The position numbers and the translations under genes were made by a program. Of a DNA stretch of 64,000 nt, positions 8,341 to 16,965 are shown one piece after another. The first letter of the stretch is position 1. Each line of letters opens with the position of its first letter. The notes under the pieces are model-generated. The model was not told the DNA's origin. It ran no database searches and saw only the letters and a program-made list of their open reading frames with translations. Source of the stretch: Veillonella agrestimuris (GTDB lineage: Bacteria; Bacillota; Negativicutes; Veillonellales; Veillonellaceae); NCBI RefSeq assembly GCF_943193065.1, contig NZ_CALPCS010000010.1:21667-85666 (forward strand). Direction: 5' to 3'.

Positions 8341-8477
8341 GGTTTACATCTATAGTAATTTCTCCTATAATGAAACTATGTAATCGAATATTTTCGATAA
8401 AATATACTGCATTATGACTATAGATATTCAGTTAAGAGTAAGAGTTATTGCAGCTTTTTTAATACAGGAGAAACGAT

Positions 8478-9266
8478 ATGTTATATAATACAATTCAATA
8501 CGTAGTAGACAACGGTGTTGGTACATTGACCTTTAATCGTCCTAGTGTATCTAATGGTTTTAATGTAGAAATGTGCAAAGAGATTCTTGATGCAATGGCA
8601 CGCGCTGGTGCAGACGATAGCGTCCGTGTCTTACTCATCAATGCAGAGGGGAAAGTGTTTTCTGCTGGTGGAGATTTAACAGAAATGGAGCGTGCTGTTG
8701 ATAGTGGCGATACAGAATCTCTCTTTGAAATCGTTGAATTAGTAGCAGAAATTTCCCTCGCTATGAAACGATTGCCAAAACCGGTAGTCATGAGTATTCA
8801 AGGTGCTGCAGCAGGGGCTGCTTTCAATATGGCTTTGGCAGCAGATTTTGTCATTGCTTCTAGCAATGTTCGTTTTATTCAAGCCTTCGTGAATGTGGGC
8901 TTGGCGCCTGATGCGGGAGGCTTGTATTTATTGACTCGTGCTATTGGTATGAACCGAGCTATGCATATCGTTATGACCGGCGAAGCAGTGCCTGCAGAAC
9001 GCGGTAAAGAGCTAGGTTTTGTTTATAAAGTGACAGAATTAGAAGACTTAGAAACGGCTACGAAACGATTAGTCGATAAATTGGCTAAAGGTCCTGCTAA
9101 TTCTTATCGAGTGATGAAAGAAATGATGTTTGCTGCATTCTTATCTGATTGGGAACAGTATAAAGCGTTAGAAGTGGAAAAACAATGTTCTCTTGGCTTA
9201 ACAGCAGATTTCAAAGAAGGTGTTCGTGCCTTTGCAGAGCGTCGTCGCCCTAAATTTGGTCAATAA
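8478..9266 (+). CDS. enoyl-CoA hydratase/isomerase (crotonase) family protein
   Basis: A 262-residue crotonase-fold enzyme acting on a CoA thioester. The oxyanion-hole segments S-A-G-G-D-L (62-67) and G-A-A-A-G-A-A (109-115) are present. Neither of the two glutamates of classical enoyl-CoA hydratase is found at its expected place. Instead an aspartate, D145 in A-P-D-A-G-G, matches the catalytic Asp of PaaG-type isomerases and related dehalogenases. This favours an isomerase or another crotonase chemistry over hydration. An AGGAG site precedes the ATG. It stands alone, with a new promoter before the next gene. Confidence 0.8.
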   Translation: MLYNTIQYVVDNGVGTLTFNRPSVSNGFNVEMCKEILDAMARAGADDSVRVLLINAEGKVFSAGGDLTEMERAVDSGDTESLFEIVELVAEISLAMKRLPKPVVMSIQGAAAGAAFNMALAADFVIASSNVRFIQAFVNVGLAPDAGGLYLLTRAIGMNRAMHIVMTGEAVPAERGKELGFVYKVTELEDLETATKRLVDKLAKGPANSYRVMKEMMFAAFLSDWEQYKALEVEKQCSLGLTADFKEGVRAFAERRRPKFGQ

Positions 9267-9295
9267 TTGAAAATCAGCGCCTTCTTCGGTATAAT
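9267..9295 (+). promoter_or_regulatory. sigma-A-type promoter of pgl-tatA-HMA operon
   Basis: TTGAAA at 9267-9272, a 17-base spacer and TATAAT at 9290-9295 lie directly after the crotonase stop and 37 bases before the pgl start. The spacing and -10 are at consensus. Confidence 0.7.
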
Positions 9296-9331
9296 ATATA
9301 TATTAACCGTAACAGTTAGGAGGTCCATGTA

Positions 9332-10087
9332 ATGGGTCAAAATAAAATAAAACAGTATGCGGAACCAAGTGATGTGATTCGTGCATTAGCCGATGATTTT
9401 GTGGCTTTCACGGATGAAGAAATTGAACGTACTCATTCCTGTATCGTCGGGATTACAGGCGGGACTGTTGTTAATGGCTTAATGGAACTATTAAATAGTC
9501 CTGAGTATATCGATCGACTGCAATGGGATAGTATATTTTTCGTATGGACTGATGAACGTTTTGTGTCCCAGTCTGATAAAGATAATTACTTCAATAGAGT
9601 GAAAGACGTGTTATTGTGTAAAGCTCTAGGTGCAGCTCATTTTCTACCTATCAATACGGATTCTAAAACCGTAGTAGAAGCGGCAGAAGAATACGAAAAA
9701 GAAGTAAAAAACGTATTGATGGCACATAATAAGGAAGGCTTAGATTTAGTCATTCTAGATCTTGGTGAGGATGGCCATACAGCGGGCTTATTTGCTGGTT
9801 CTCATGCATTGCGAGAAACAGAAAAGGCAGTGGTTGCTGTAGAAGATGGTAAAGTATGGGAACGGATTTCTATGACTTTCCAATTTCTGGCTAAAACAGA
9901 CTGGATATGGTTTGCTGTAGTTGGGGAAAATAAAAAAGCAGCATTAACAAAAGTCTTATATCAACGGGAAGATTATGAAGATACACCTTGGGAGCGACGC
10001 ATTGGTCGAGTACTGCCAGGAGCGGTGCTTTCACAAGATAATATGCAATGGTATGTGGACGAAGCTGCATATCCTAATAAGGTGTAG
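9332..10087 (+). CDS. pgl: 6-phosphogluconolactonase (DevB/SOL type)
   Basis: A 251-residue cytosolic lactonase of the pentose phosphate pathway, hydrolysing 6-phosphogluconolactone. Family marks are visible: I-T-G-G-T-V-V near residue 43, F-V-W-T-D-E-R-F near 71-78 and the signature L-D-L-G-E-D-G-H-T-A-G-L-F. Length is normal for the DevB branch. It has a strong promoter and an AGGAGG site, and it leads a three-gene operon with tatA (14 bases on) and a heavy-metal-binding protein. No zwf or gnd lies next to it. Confidence 0.88.
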   Translation: MGQNKIKQYAEPSDVIRALADDFVAFTDEEIERTHSCIVGITGGTVVNGLMELLNSPEYIDRLQWDSIFFVWTDERFVSQSDKDNYFNRVKDVLLCKALGAAHFLPINTDSKTVVEAAEEYEKEVKNVLMAHNKEGLDLVILDLGEDGHTAGLFAGSHALRETEKAVVAVEDGKVWERISMTFQFLAKTDWIWFAVVGENKKAALTKVLYQREDYEDTPWERRIGRVLPGAVLSQDNMQWYVDEAAYPNKV

Positions 10088-10101
10088 ATAAAGGAGTTAT
10101 T

Positions 10102-10347
10102 ATGGGATCTATAGGCGCACAAGAGCTAATTATTGTTTTAATTATTGCCCTCGTTATTTTTGGACCTGGTAAATTACCAGAAGTCGGTAAAGCTATCGGT
10201 AAAGGAATTAATGAATTTAAAGACGCTATTTCTGGTCCTAAGAAGACTGTAGAAGAGACTAAAGAAGCTGTTAAAACAGCTACGACTATCGATGTAACAG
10301 CAGGGGCTAAAAACGATGATAAAATCAAAGAAACAGAAGAAAAATAA
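10102..10347 (+). CDS. tatA: Sec-independent translocase protein TatA
   Basis: An 81-residue protein with one short N-terminal membrane segment (residues about 7-22), the F-G-P-G-K-L-P hinge, an amphipathic helix and a charged, disordered tail. This is the standard TatA architecture: it forms the twin-arginine export channel in the inner membrane. No tatC is nearby, so TatC must be encoded elsewhere. It sits between pgl and a metal-binding protein in one operon. Confidence 0.92.
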   Translation: MGSIGAQELIIVLIIALVIFGPGKLPEVGKAIGKGINEFKDAISGPKKTVEETKEAVKTATTIDVTAGAKNDDKIKETEEK

Positions 10348-10359
10348 GGAGGCTTTATT

Positions 10360-10668
10360 ATGTGCAAAGATTGTGGATGCGGTGAAGCCAATGGTGTAGA
10401 AACAAAAGTATTTACTGTGCCAGGTATGATGTGTAACAATTGTAAAGACGCTGTTGAAGGTGCTACATTAGGCCTTGATGGCGTATTGAGTTCTGTTGTG
10501 GATTTGGCAGAAAAAACAGTAACGATTTCTTTTGATTCTACTAAATCTAATGTTGAAACGATTACAACGGCTATTGAAAAAACTGGTTTTGAAGTAACAT
10601 CTGTAGTAGATGGAGTTCATAAACATAGTCATGGTATTCTAGGAACATTGAAACGTTTCTTCAAATAA
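10360..10668 (+). CDS. heavy-metal-associated (HMA) domain protein, copper-chaperone-like
   Basis: A 102-residue protein with a ferredoxin-like HMA fold. The metal-binding motif is M-x-C-x-x-C (M-M-C-N-N-C near residue 24-29). A second cysteine-rich segment C-K-D-C-G-C-G at residues 2-8 precedes it, and the tail is H-K-H-S-H. These extra ligands are not part of the minimal CopZ domain. The likely role is binding Cu(I) or a similar ion. It ends the pgl operon and is followed by a terminator. No copper ATPase is adjacent. Confidence 0.8.
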   Translation: MCKDCGCGEANGVETKVFTVPGMMCNNCKDAVEGATLGLDGVLSSVVDLAEKTVTISFDSTKSNVETITTAIEKTGFEVTSVVDGVHKHSHGILGTLKRFFK

Positions 10669-10671
10669 AAT

Positions 10672-10703
10672 AAAGGCTGTGTGATATGTCGCACAGCCTT
10701 TTT
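10672..10703 (+). terminator. intrinsic terminator after HMA protein gene
   Basis: A 10-bp stem AAAGGCTGTG / CACAGCCTTT with a short loop and T run, 4 bases after the stop. Confidence 0.9.
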
Positions 10704-10717
10704 GCATAGGTGATAAT

Positions 10718-11161
10718 ATGATACGTAAATTTAATAAAGACACATATTCTTGGGATGGTGTAGAGACGCTTGTATACAAACAAGATGGAAGTCCTTTTAA
10801 AGATGTGACACGCCAAGTCTTATATGATGGAGCTTATGATATTCCTTGTCAGTTCCGCTATTTTGAATGTTTGCCAGGTGGCTATTCTACGTTGGAGTAT
10901 CATGAACATACCCATATGGTGATGATCCAACGCGGGAAAGGGCAGCTATTATTAGGAGATACTATTTACGATGTAGAAGAAGGGGATTTTATTGAAATCC
11001 CAGGTAATACGATTCATCAATTTAGAGCAAATAAAAATGATTATATCGGTTTTTTGTGTCTCGTTAATAAAGATCGAGATAAAGTGAAATTGCTCACTGA
11101 TGAAGAAATGGAGCGTTTCAGAGAGAATCCTGCAATTAAAGCTTTTTTAGAAAGTTGCTAA
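10718..11161 (+). CDS. cupin-domain protein
   Basis: A 147-residue single-domain cupin. Motif 1 is visible as E-Y-H-E-H-T-H-M (about residues 59-66) and motif 2 as E-G-D-F-I-E-I-P-G-N-T-I-H near residue 88-100, giving His/Glu metal ligands in a beta barrel. The substrate cannot be told from sequence. The stop overlaps the end of the convergent nitrilase gene by 4 bases. It starts 15 bases after the previous terminator, so its promoter must overlap that hairpin region, or it depends on read-through. Confidence 0.75.
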   Translation: MIRKFNKDTYSWDGVETLVYKQDGSPFKDVTRQVLYDGAYDIPCQFRYFECLPGGYSTLEYHEHTHMVMIQRGKGQLLLGDTIYDVEEGDFIEIPGNTIHQFRANKNDYIGFLCLVNKDRDKVKLLTDEEMERFRENPAIKAFLESC

Positions 11162-11952
11162 TTGATTTTGTATAATTCTGGACGTCGGTCTTTAAAAACA
11201 TTGATTTTACTTCGAATATCAGCGACTGTGGTTAAATCGATATCTACTGAAGCGATACCTTCCGCAGTATCCATTTCGAGGAGGTTTGTGCCCCACGGAT
11301 CGTATACGGAGGAATGGCCTGTGCTCTGCACTCGGCCTACAGAGCCACAGCCGTTGACAGCGCACAGGAAGAGTTGGTTTTCGATAGCTCGCACTTCGTT
11401 TAATACTTGCCAATGGCGCAAACGCATTGTTGGCCATTGGGCTGGAACGAACAGTAATTCCGTATTTGGTAAGGCTGCCATACGCACTAATTCAGGAAAT
11501 CGAATGTCGTAACAAATCACTGTACTACAAGAGATTCCGTCCAATTCAAAATGGGTTGGCTCGGTGCCACCAGTGAAATAGATTTCCTCTTTAGCAGGGC
11601 TAAAGCCGTGAATTTTAGAATAGTTGCCTACCATCTGACCGTTGCGGTTGAAGGCGTAAGAAGTATTGTATACCTTGTCGTCTTGTGCGACAGCCACGGA
11701 TCCACCTACGATGTTGACTTGGTGTGTTTTTGCAAAATCGCTGAGTAACGCTTGCGTCCGTTCACCTTCTTGGTCGGCGTATTGGATGAGGTCTGTAGAT
11801 GGATAAAAACCTGTATTCCACGTTTCCGGAAGGATAATAATATCAGGCTTAGTTGTTAATGCTTCATGTAATAATTCTGCTACACGATTATAATTGTATT
11901 CGATATCTTTTATATGGACGTCTACTTGAATGAGAGCAAGGCGTTTTTTCAT
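11158..11952 (-). CDS. carbon-nitrogen hydrolase (nitrilase superfamily, omega-amidase-like)
   Basis: A 264-residue amidase with the nitrilase triad: Glu in I-L-P-E-T-W near residue 43, Lys in Y-S-K-I-H-G and Cys in V-I-C-Y-D-I-R-F-P-E near 147. The C-Y-D-I-R-F-P-E signature is typical of omega-amidase/YafV-like members, which hydrolyse alpha-keto-glutaramate or keto-succinamate. It is transcribed alone on the minus strand and is convergent with the cupin gene. Family is firm; omega-amidase is the best guess. Confidence 0.85.
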   Translation of the reverse strand: MKKRLALIQVDVHIKDIEYNYNRVAELLHEALTTKPDIIILPETWNTGFYPSTDLIQYADQEGERTQALLSDFAKTHQVNIVGGSVAVAQDDKVYNTSYAFNRNGQMVGNYSKIHGFSPAKEEIYFTGGTEPTHFELDGISCSTVICYDIRFPELVRMAALPNTELLFVPAQWPTMRLRHWQVLNEVRAIENQLFLCAVNGCGSVGRVQSTGHSSVYDPWGTNLLEMDTAEGIASVDIDLTTVADIRSKINVFKDRRPELYKIN

Positions 11953-12019
11953 GATATATCTCCTATGGGGATTAGTAATATTAACAGAGAGTACTATTAT
12001 GGATATTATAACATGTATT

Positions 12020-12051
12020 GATGAGTGGATGAGTGGATGAGTGGATGAGTG
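12020..12051. repeat. tandem repeat of GATGAGTG (4 copies)
   Basis: Four perfect head-to-tail copies of an 8-base unit lie in the gap between the nitrilase start and the deacetylase gene. A short perfect array like this can gain or lose units by slippage. It is about 70 bases upstream of the nitrilase start and 160 bases before the deacetylase. Confidence 0.9.
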
Positions 12052-12165
12052 GGTGTAACATTTTTAAATAGTCATGGTATATAGAGCGTTGTGATTTATA
12101 TGTAGGATGTTATTGGTCTAGCAAGGTTGGAATTGAGCCTATGCTTTTACTATTGCTGCTGTAAA

Positions 12166-12174
12166 TGGTATAAT
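12166..12174 (+). promoter_or_regulatory. extended -10 promoter of the envelope operon
   Basis: TGG-TATAAT with TATAAT at 12169-12174, 37 bases before the deacetylase start. The -35 is poor, which is compatible with an extended -10 promoter. Confidence 0.5.
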
Positions 12175-12211
12175 ATATTTTGTAAAATTATGTTTTCTAT
12201 AGGGAGGACCT

Positions 12212-13009
12212 ATGAAGCGCATTTCATTGATTACAATGATGACCATTCTTATGGCAATAGTCTTAGTAGGCTGTGGGCTACAAGATGTACATAAAGAAAC
12301 ACCAAAAGAAACAGCGCCTGTTGTGACTATGGTGAAGCCAAAAGGTATACCGGTACTGATGTACCATAAAATCGGAGAAGACGTTGATAATGATGCGGTG
12401 ATCCGAGAAGATTTATTTAGAGCTCAAATGAAATTTTTAAAGGACAATGGATACCATCCGTTAACGATGGAACAATTATATGCGTATGTAACGAAAGGTG
12501 AAGCAGTGCCAGAAAAACCAGTAGTCCTCACCTTTGACGATGGTTATGCTGATACGTATTCCATAGTTTATCCATTGATGAAAGAATATGGATTCCCTGC
12601 CACAGTGTTCGTCAATATTGATGATATGGGAACTAGACTGACTTGGGAAGAAGTGAAAGAAATGTATAATAATGGCATTACTATTGCAAACCATGGGTAT
12701 TCCCATATTGAAATGGGGCAGCTTTCACAGGCGGAGCAAGTTGATAATATCCGTAAAGGGCAGGAAGCGTTAGAACGAGAATTAGGCATTAAAAGTCCGT
12801 GGTTCTGCTATCCATATGGAGATAGAAATGAATTTACGGAAGCCGCTATTAAAGAAGCAGGCGTAAAAATGGCTATGGCTATGAAGCCACAAGGATGGGC
12901 TCATGAAGGGGATGACCCATATCATGTATTGCGCGTTTGGGTCGGCAACGCCGTTGATCTCGAGCATTTTGAAGAACGCATTAGTACTGAACAATTTAGG
13001 GATTTATAA
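12212..13009 (+). CDS. polysaccharide deacetylase lipoprotein
   Basis: A 265-residue NodB-fold deacetylase with a lipoprotein signal: a hydrophobic N-terminus ending in the lipobox V-L-V-G-C at about residues 17-21. Catalytic motifs are T-F-D-D-G-Y (near 110-115) and H-G-Y-S-H (near 160-164), and the fold ends with a Y-P-Y-G-D motif. It would remove acetyl groups from envelope glycans or peptidoglycan while anchored to a membrane. It heads an operon with a phosphodiester glycosidase-like protein (11 bases on) and an anchored unknown. Confidence 0.87.
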   Translation: MKRISLITMMTILMAIVLVGCGLQDVHKETPKETAPVVTMVKPKGIPVLMYHKIGEDVDNDAVIREDLFRAQMKFLKDNGYHPLTMEQLYAYVTKGEAVPEKPVVLTFDDGYADTYSIVYPLMKEYGFPATVFVNIDDMGTRLTWEEVKEMYNNGITIANHGYSHIEMGQLSQAEQVDNIRKGQEALERELGIKSPWFCYPYGDRNEFTEAAIKEAGVKMAMAMKPQGWAHEGDDPYHVLRVWVGNAVDLEHFEERISTEQFRDL

Positions 13010-13020
13010 GGAGATATACA

Positions 13021-13959
13021 TTGTTTAAGAAAAGTTGGGTTAAGTTCATCATTATGGTGTTCTTATTTACCATAATTACATCACCTTTTGTAGTGCTCTT
13101 TGGCCCTTTCAATAATGTGAAACGTGCCGTCATTGGCGCTATATTGCAATCTCGTCATCCACACTATATTACGTGGCTCTTTAACCAAGATCAATTGCAG
13201 GCCATTCTCGGTACTGTAGGGGCTGTCAAAAGCCAAGATTTATTTGAGTTTGATGCACGAGAAGATAAAACATTAAATCTTGAAAAAATTGAGTCTGCTC
13301 GCTATGTAGGGTATATTCTTGAGATTCCGGATCCGCGCCGCATTGAAGTTGCAACGGCAGCGAACATTCAGGAAAAAGGGGATACCACCAGTAATATCGC
13401 TAAAATGAATGGTGCCGTAGCCGCTATTAACGGTGGTGGGTTCCACGATCCAAATGGTACTGGTACGGGACGTTTACCATATGGTTTTATTCTTCACGAT
13501 GGTGAATATATTATTGGTAAAGATGTAGGGCCAGATGAAGATGTTGATTTCATTGGCTTCTCCAAATCGGGTAACCTCATTGCAGGTAATTACGATAAAA
13601 CTGAGCTAAGCGATATGAATGCGGTGGAAGGCATTACCTTTGGACCACCTCTTATTGTAGATGGTCAAAAGATGATTACTGACGGCGATGGCGGTTGGGG
13701 CGTAGGCCCACGCACGGCGATTGGTCAGCGAAAAGACGGTACTGTGCTCTTCTTAGTTATTGATGGTCGCCAACCAGGCTATTCCATTGGTGCTACATTG
13801 CGAGATGTACAAGATGTATTATATGAAAAGGGCGCCTATATTGCGGCTAACTTAGATGGTGGATCTAGTTCTACTTTATATTTAAATGGTAAGGTCGTTA
13901 ATAAACCAGCTGACTTACTAGGGGAACGTATGATTCCTACTGCATTTATTGTTAAATAG
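13021..13959 (+). CDS. phosphodiester glycosidase (NAGPA/DUF2233) family protein
   Basis: A 312-residue protein with one N-terminal membrane anchor (residues about 9-30) and a NAGPA-like domain. Recognisable motifs are A-A-I-N-G-G-G-F near 139, G-P-R-T-A-I-G near 235 and N-L-D-G-G-S-S-S near 280. Family members hydrolyse N-acetylglucosamine phosphodiesters or act on envelope polymers. It starts at TTG 13021 behind AAGGAGA, 11 bases after the deacetylase. Pairing with a deacetylase suggests joint remodelling of an exported polysaccharide. Confidence 0.85.
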   Translation: MFKKSWVKFIIMVFLFTIITSPFVVLFGPFNNVKRAVIGAILQSRHPHYITWLFNQDQLQAILGTVGAVKSQDLFEFDAREDKTLNLEKIESARYVGYILEIPDPRRIEVATAANIQEKGDTTSNIAKMNGAVAAINGGGFHDPNGTGTGRLPYGFILHDGEYIIGKDVGPDEDVDFIGFSKSGNLIAGNYDKTELSDMNAVEGITFGPPLIVDGQKMITDGDGGWGVGPRTAIGQRKDGTVLFLVIDGRQPGYSIGATLRDVQDVLYEKGAYIAANLDGGSSSTLYLNGKVVNKPADLLGERMIPTAFIVK

Positions 13960-13967
13960 GAGGGGCA

Positions 13968-14918
13968 ATGAAACCTTTTACTCGCGTACTGAGCGCCTTT
14001 GTTGTAGGCATTTTGCTACAAGGTGGCGTCTATTTGTACCTTGATCAATATATGTTTGCCCCGACCACAGAATTTAATGTGGAAGGTGCATCGAAGGACG
14101 ATACGTCAAATTTTCCTGATGTCAAAGAGGGGCGCAAATACGTATCTTATGATCACCAATTTATGGCTGTTGTAACGAATCATTCTTTGCGCATTTATAA
14201 GGCCGGTGAAAGCACGCCGAAAACGGTGGATTTAGGAGACCGATCCATTAGTTATTTTAGCTGGTTGCCAGACCGCAACTACGCTATTATGGGCTTATAT
14301 ACAGACAATGAAGTCGTTATGGCTCGACTCAATGCAGATGATCCAGACCATGAAGTAGATACAGAGCTAGAAGATTTGCCGCGCGGCAGTAGCATCGTTG
14401 ATGCCGCTTATTCTGAAGCGACAAATGTTGTGTATATGAAAGTCAAAGTTCGAGAAGGGGCGTATCGCATTTATCGTACTGATGCCAACTATGATACGCG
14501 TCGCGTATATATGCAAGCCACTGATATTGGACGTATTGCCGTATTCTACGATGAAGATAAATTCTTTTATGACAATGCTCGTACTGGAGATATTTTCGTA
14601 TTTGATGGCATTGAAGGGGGCTGGCGAGTTATTAATCCGCCAGGCCGGTTCCGCTTGCTCGGCGTAGATATGAATAAGACGATTTATATTGCTCGCGTTG
14701 ATGAAGATAATAATGCTTTAGTTGTATATACTGGCAAATTAGGGGTTGGATTTAATCCTGTATACAAATATAATCACCCAGTTACCTTATCTGAAGTGAC
14801 TATGAGTGATGTAAAAGACATCATTACGAAGGGCAGTGATGAAACTACAAAAATAACAGAAGATACTGAAGATCCTGCTACAAATAGTGGCGCCTCTGAG
14901 TCTAGCAGAAGTAATTAA
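13968..14918 (+). CDS. membrane-anchored protein of the envelope operon, function unknown
   Basis: A 316-residue protein with a single N-terminal membrane segment (residues about 8-27) and a long extracytoplasmic part. It shows repeated beta-strand-like blocks with aromatic-Asp patterns, suggesting a propeller-like fold. The tail is low-complexity and rich in T, E and S. I do not recognise a named family. It is the last gene of the deacetylase-glycosidase operon, 8 bases after its neighbour, and ends at a terminator. A structural or accessory envelope role is inferred. Confidence 0.7.
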   Translation: MKPFTRVLSAFVVGILLQGGVYLYLDQYMFAPTTEFNVEGASKDDTSNFPDVKEGRKYVSYDHQFMAVVTNHSLRIYKAGESTPKTVDLGDRSISYFSWLPDRNYAIMGLYTDNEVVMARLNADDPDHEVDTELEDLPRGSSIVDAAYSEATNVVYMKVKVREGAYRIYRTDANYDTRRVYMQATDIGRIAVFYDEDKFFYDNARTGDIFVFDGIEGGWRVINPPGRFRLLGVDMNKTIYIARVDEDNNALVVYTGKLGVGFNPVYKYNHPVTLSEVTMSDVKDIITKGSDETTKITEDTEDPATNSGASESSRSN

Positions 14919-14922
14919 ACAG

Positions 14923-14958
14923 AAAGCCTTTATACTCTTTGTAGAGATAAAGGCTTTT
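14923..14958 (+). terminator. intrinsic terminator of the envelope operon
   Basis: An 11-bp stem AAAGCCTTTAT / ATAAAGGCTTT with a 12-base loop and T run, 4 bases after the stop. Confidence 0.9.
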
Positions 14959-15069
14959 CTTAACATAGGCGGCTATATAATTCTACGGATGGATGAGACA
15001 TGTAGGCCTCATGGAGACAGGTTTTAATGAAGTTGGTTTAATGTTTTTATGAAAGGCGGGTAGCGGTAG

Positions 15070-16164
15070 ATGAATATATTATTTGTACGGCTTAGCTATA
15101 TTGGCGATATATTACACGCTACAGCTGCCGCTCGATGGATTAAGGAACAATATCCAGCCGCCAAATTACATTGGATTGTTACGCCTAGTATGGCTGAATT
15201 ATTAGAGAACAATCCTTATGTAGATGTAATCATTCCTTGGCAGCGCGATCTCTATGAAGCGCATTCTAAAAAGCTCCATTTACGAACGATGTGGAAGATG
15301 TGGTGGGAATTGCGAGATCAGTTACAACCTTACCACTTTGATATAGCCGTCGATGTGCAAGGTCGCCTTATTACAGGCCTTGTCTTACTCGCTTCGGAGG
15401 CGCCTATACGATTAGGTTTAGGGGGAACGAAAGAGTTAAATTGGTTATTTACGAATTACAAATCAAAGGACCGTAAGAGCCATGTTATTACACAATATTT
15501 AGAAGTAGCTCAATTGTTATCCATGGCGTTAGGGGGGGCTATTCAAGAGCGTGAGCTATCTTTAAACGGGGTTGTTTCTGAAACGACGATGGACTTATTC
15601 CTTACCAAAGAAGAACGAATGACAGCGGTAGATGCAATAGCAACGGCCCTTCCTGAGTCAGAGAAGAAACGAATCGGCTTAGTCTTAGGCTCATCGTGGG
15701 CTACTAAGGAATGGCCCCAATATAAATGGCTAGAACTGATGGAATTACTACAGGGTAATGCTCAATTTATTTGTTTTGGTGGTCCTAAAGAGGCAGAAGA
15801 GCATGCAGAACAAATGGAGTATATAGAACGGTCTCGCTTAGAAGTGTATAATCGATTAGGAACTACTACATTACGAGAGATGGCAGCCCTTATGGATTGT
15901 TGCGATATTATCGTCGCTTGCGATACAGGGGCTTTACATATTGCCTTAGCATTAGGTAAACCGGTAGTGGCCTTATTTGGACCTACCGATCCTAAGTTGT
16001 GGGGGCCTCTGGATGGACGATTCAGGATCATCGTAAATGATAACATGGACTGTTTAGGCTGTCGAAAGCGAAAATGCCCTAAAGGAGAGCCTTACTGTAT
16101 GACTCGTATTGATGCGGCTACGGTGAAGGCCGCTATAGTAGAATTATTAGATAAAGGAGAATAG
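15070..16164 (+). CDS. glycosyltransferase family 9 (heptosyltransferase-like)
   Basis: A 364-residue GT-B enzyme. The N-terminal V-R-L-S-Y-I-G-D-I-L-H motif and the C-terminal D-T-G-A-L-H-I-A-L-A nucleotide-sugar motif are those of ADP-heptose transferases (WaaC/WaaF). This implies an LPS core, so a diderm envelope, which fits a Negativicute. A cysteine-rich patch C-L-G-C-R-K-R-K-C-P near residue 323 follows F-G-P-T-D-P and is common in this family. It is paired with a small unknown gene 1 base downstream. Confidence 0.87.
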   Translation: MNILFVRLSYIGDILHATAAARWIKEQYPAAKLHWIVTPSMAELLENNPYVDVIIPWQRDLYEAHSKKLHLRTMWKMWWELRDQLQPYHFDIAVDVQGRLITGLVLLASEAPIRLGLGGTKELNWLFTNYKSKDRKSHVITQYLEVAQLLSMALGGAIQERELSLNGVVSETTMDLFLTKEERMTAVDAIATALPESEKKRIGLVLGSSWATKEWPQYKWLELMELLQGNAQFICFGGPKEAEEHAEQMEYIERSRLEVYNRLGTTTLREMAALMDCCDIIVACDTGALHIALALGKPVVALFGPTDPKLWGPLDGRFRIIVNDNMDCLGCRKRKCPKGEPYCMTRIDAATVKAAIVELLDKGE

Positions 16165-16165
16165 A

Positions 16166-16483
16166 ATGGCAAAGTTTAAAATTCAAAAAGGCTTATCTGA
16201 TGCAGATATGATGAAACACTGGACTGAAAGTGATAATTTTGAAGATACTATGTTAGCCGCTGAGAAAGCAGCGGCGAAACCAGTGATTCACCAAAGTCCC
16301 AAAACATCACAAGACGCATTTTACCGTGAATTTTTAACAGAAAAAGTAGAAACATTAATCGGTAAAATGTTATTGGATATTAAAATGGAATATTTTAAAG
16401 AAGGGGAAGGAGCTTTTTCTATTCAAGTGAAACGAGATGGAAAAAATATCGTCCTCGAAACAGCACCTAAAAAAGTGAAATAA
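16166..16483 (+). CDS. small hypothetical protein co-transcribed with the heptosyltransferase
   Basis: A 105-residue soluble protein starting at ATG 16166, one base after the previous stop, with AAAGGAG inside the upstream gene. It is rich in Lys, Glu and Met and looks helical in the first two thirds, followed by a beta-hairpin-like K-R-D-G-K-N end. No family is recognised. Tight coupling to the glycosyltransferase suggests co-expression, but a shared function is only a guess. Confidence 0.65.
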   Translation: MAKFKIQKGLSDADMMKHWTESDNFEDTMLAAEKAAAKPVIHQSPKTSQDAFYREFLTEKVETLIGKMLLDIKMEYFKEGEGAFSIQVKRDGKNIVLETAPKKVK

Positions 16484-16965
16484 TTAAATGTATATTTATA
16501 ACACACTATTAATTATAAAATAAAGAGAAATAGTTATCGTAAAAATTAATAATATACGCTGTAAATCAAGAAATATCGCTGAAGTACATCAAAAAATATT
16601 GATATAGAATAATCAATAAATAAAAATTATTTCGCTATAACTATTTGTTGAGTTTTTATATTACATTAAGATATGATTCCTATGATACAGGGGAAGATTA
16701 GATAGTTACTAGCTTTTATGGAATTTAGAGAATCGGAATAGCTCCTTTTTATAGGTAAAAACGAATGTTTTGATGAGTAATAAGCATAATATACTTGTTG
16801 ACAAAGAATTATAGAAGTAGTCTAATATAAGTATGTTAAAACGTTTCGTAGTGTATTTTCCTTACATAAGTAGGGGCTATGAAGGCGTTGACAAATAGGT
16901 ATGAGATAGTCGAGAGTATGATGTATAAAGTTACATCGCAAGCTATTTCGAATTGGAGGATTAAC
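16484..16965. other. long AT-rich intergenic region upstream of the carboxyltransferase
   Basis: This 482-base stretch has no convincing gene. It contains the consensus promoter at 16798-16826 and, further left, an inverted repeat AAATAGTTAT / ATAACTATTT (about 16528 and 16637) roughly 100 bases apart. A frame extending the carboxyltransferase upstream to 16879 is open, but its codons look unlike the gene. The real start is at 16966 behind GGAGG. Confidence 0.6.
16798..16826 (+). promoter_or_regulatory. consensus promoter of the carboxyltransferase gene
   Basis: TTGACA at 16798-16803, a 17-base spacer and TCTAAT at 16821-16826. Transcription from here gives a leader of about 130 bases. Near-consensus elements suit a highly expressed central-metabolism gene. 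Confidence 0.75.

Noticed and set aside
10672..10717. Separate promoterless cupin gene as a pseudogene
   Set aside because: The cupin frame is intact with both metal motifs; the short gap to the terminator is unusual but not evidence of damage.
12020..12051. CRISPR-like array
   Set aside because: The unit is only 8 bases with no spacers; it is a plain tandem repeat. No CRISPR array or cas gene was seen anywhere in the window.
16528..16646. Inverted repeat AAATAGTTAT / ATAACTATTT as an insertion sequence end
   Set aside because: The arms are short, AT-rich and only about 100 bases apart, with no transposase or target duplication.
16879..16965. Longer N-terminus for the carboxyltransferase
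   Set aside because: The extra 29 residues have no ribosome site at their start, and family homology begins at M-G-K-R-V-R behind GGAGG at 16966.
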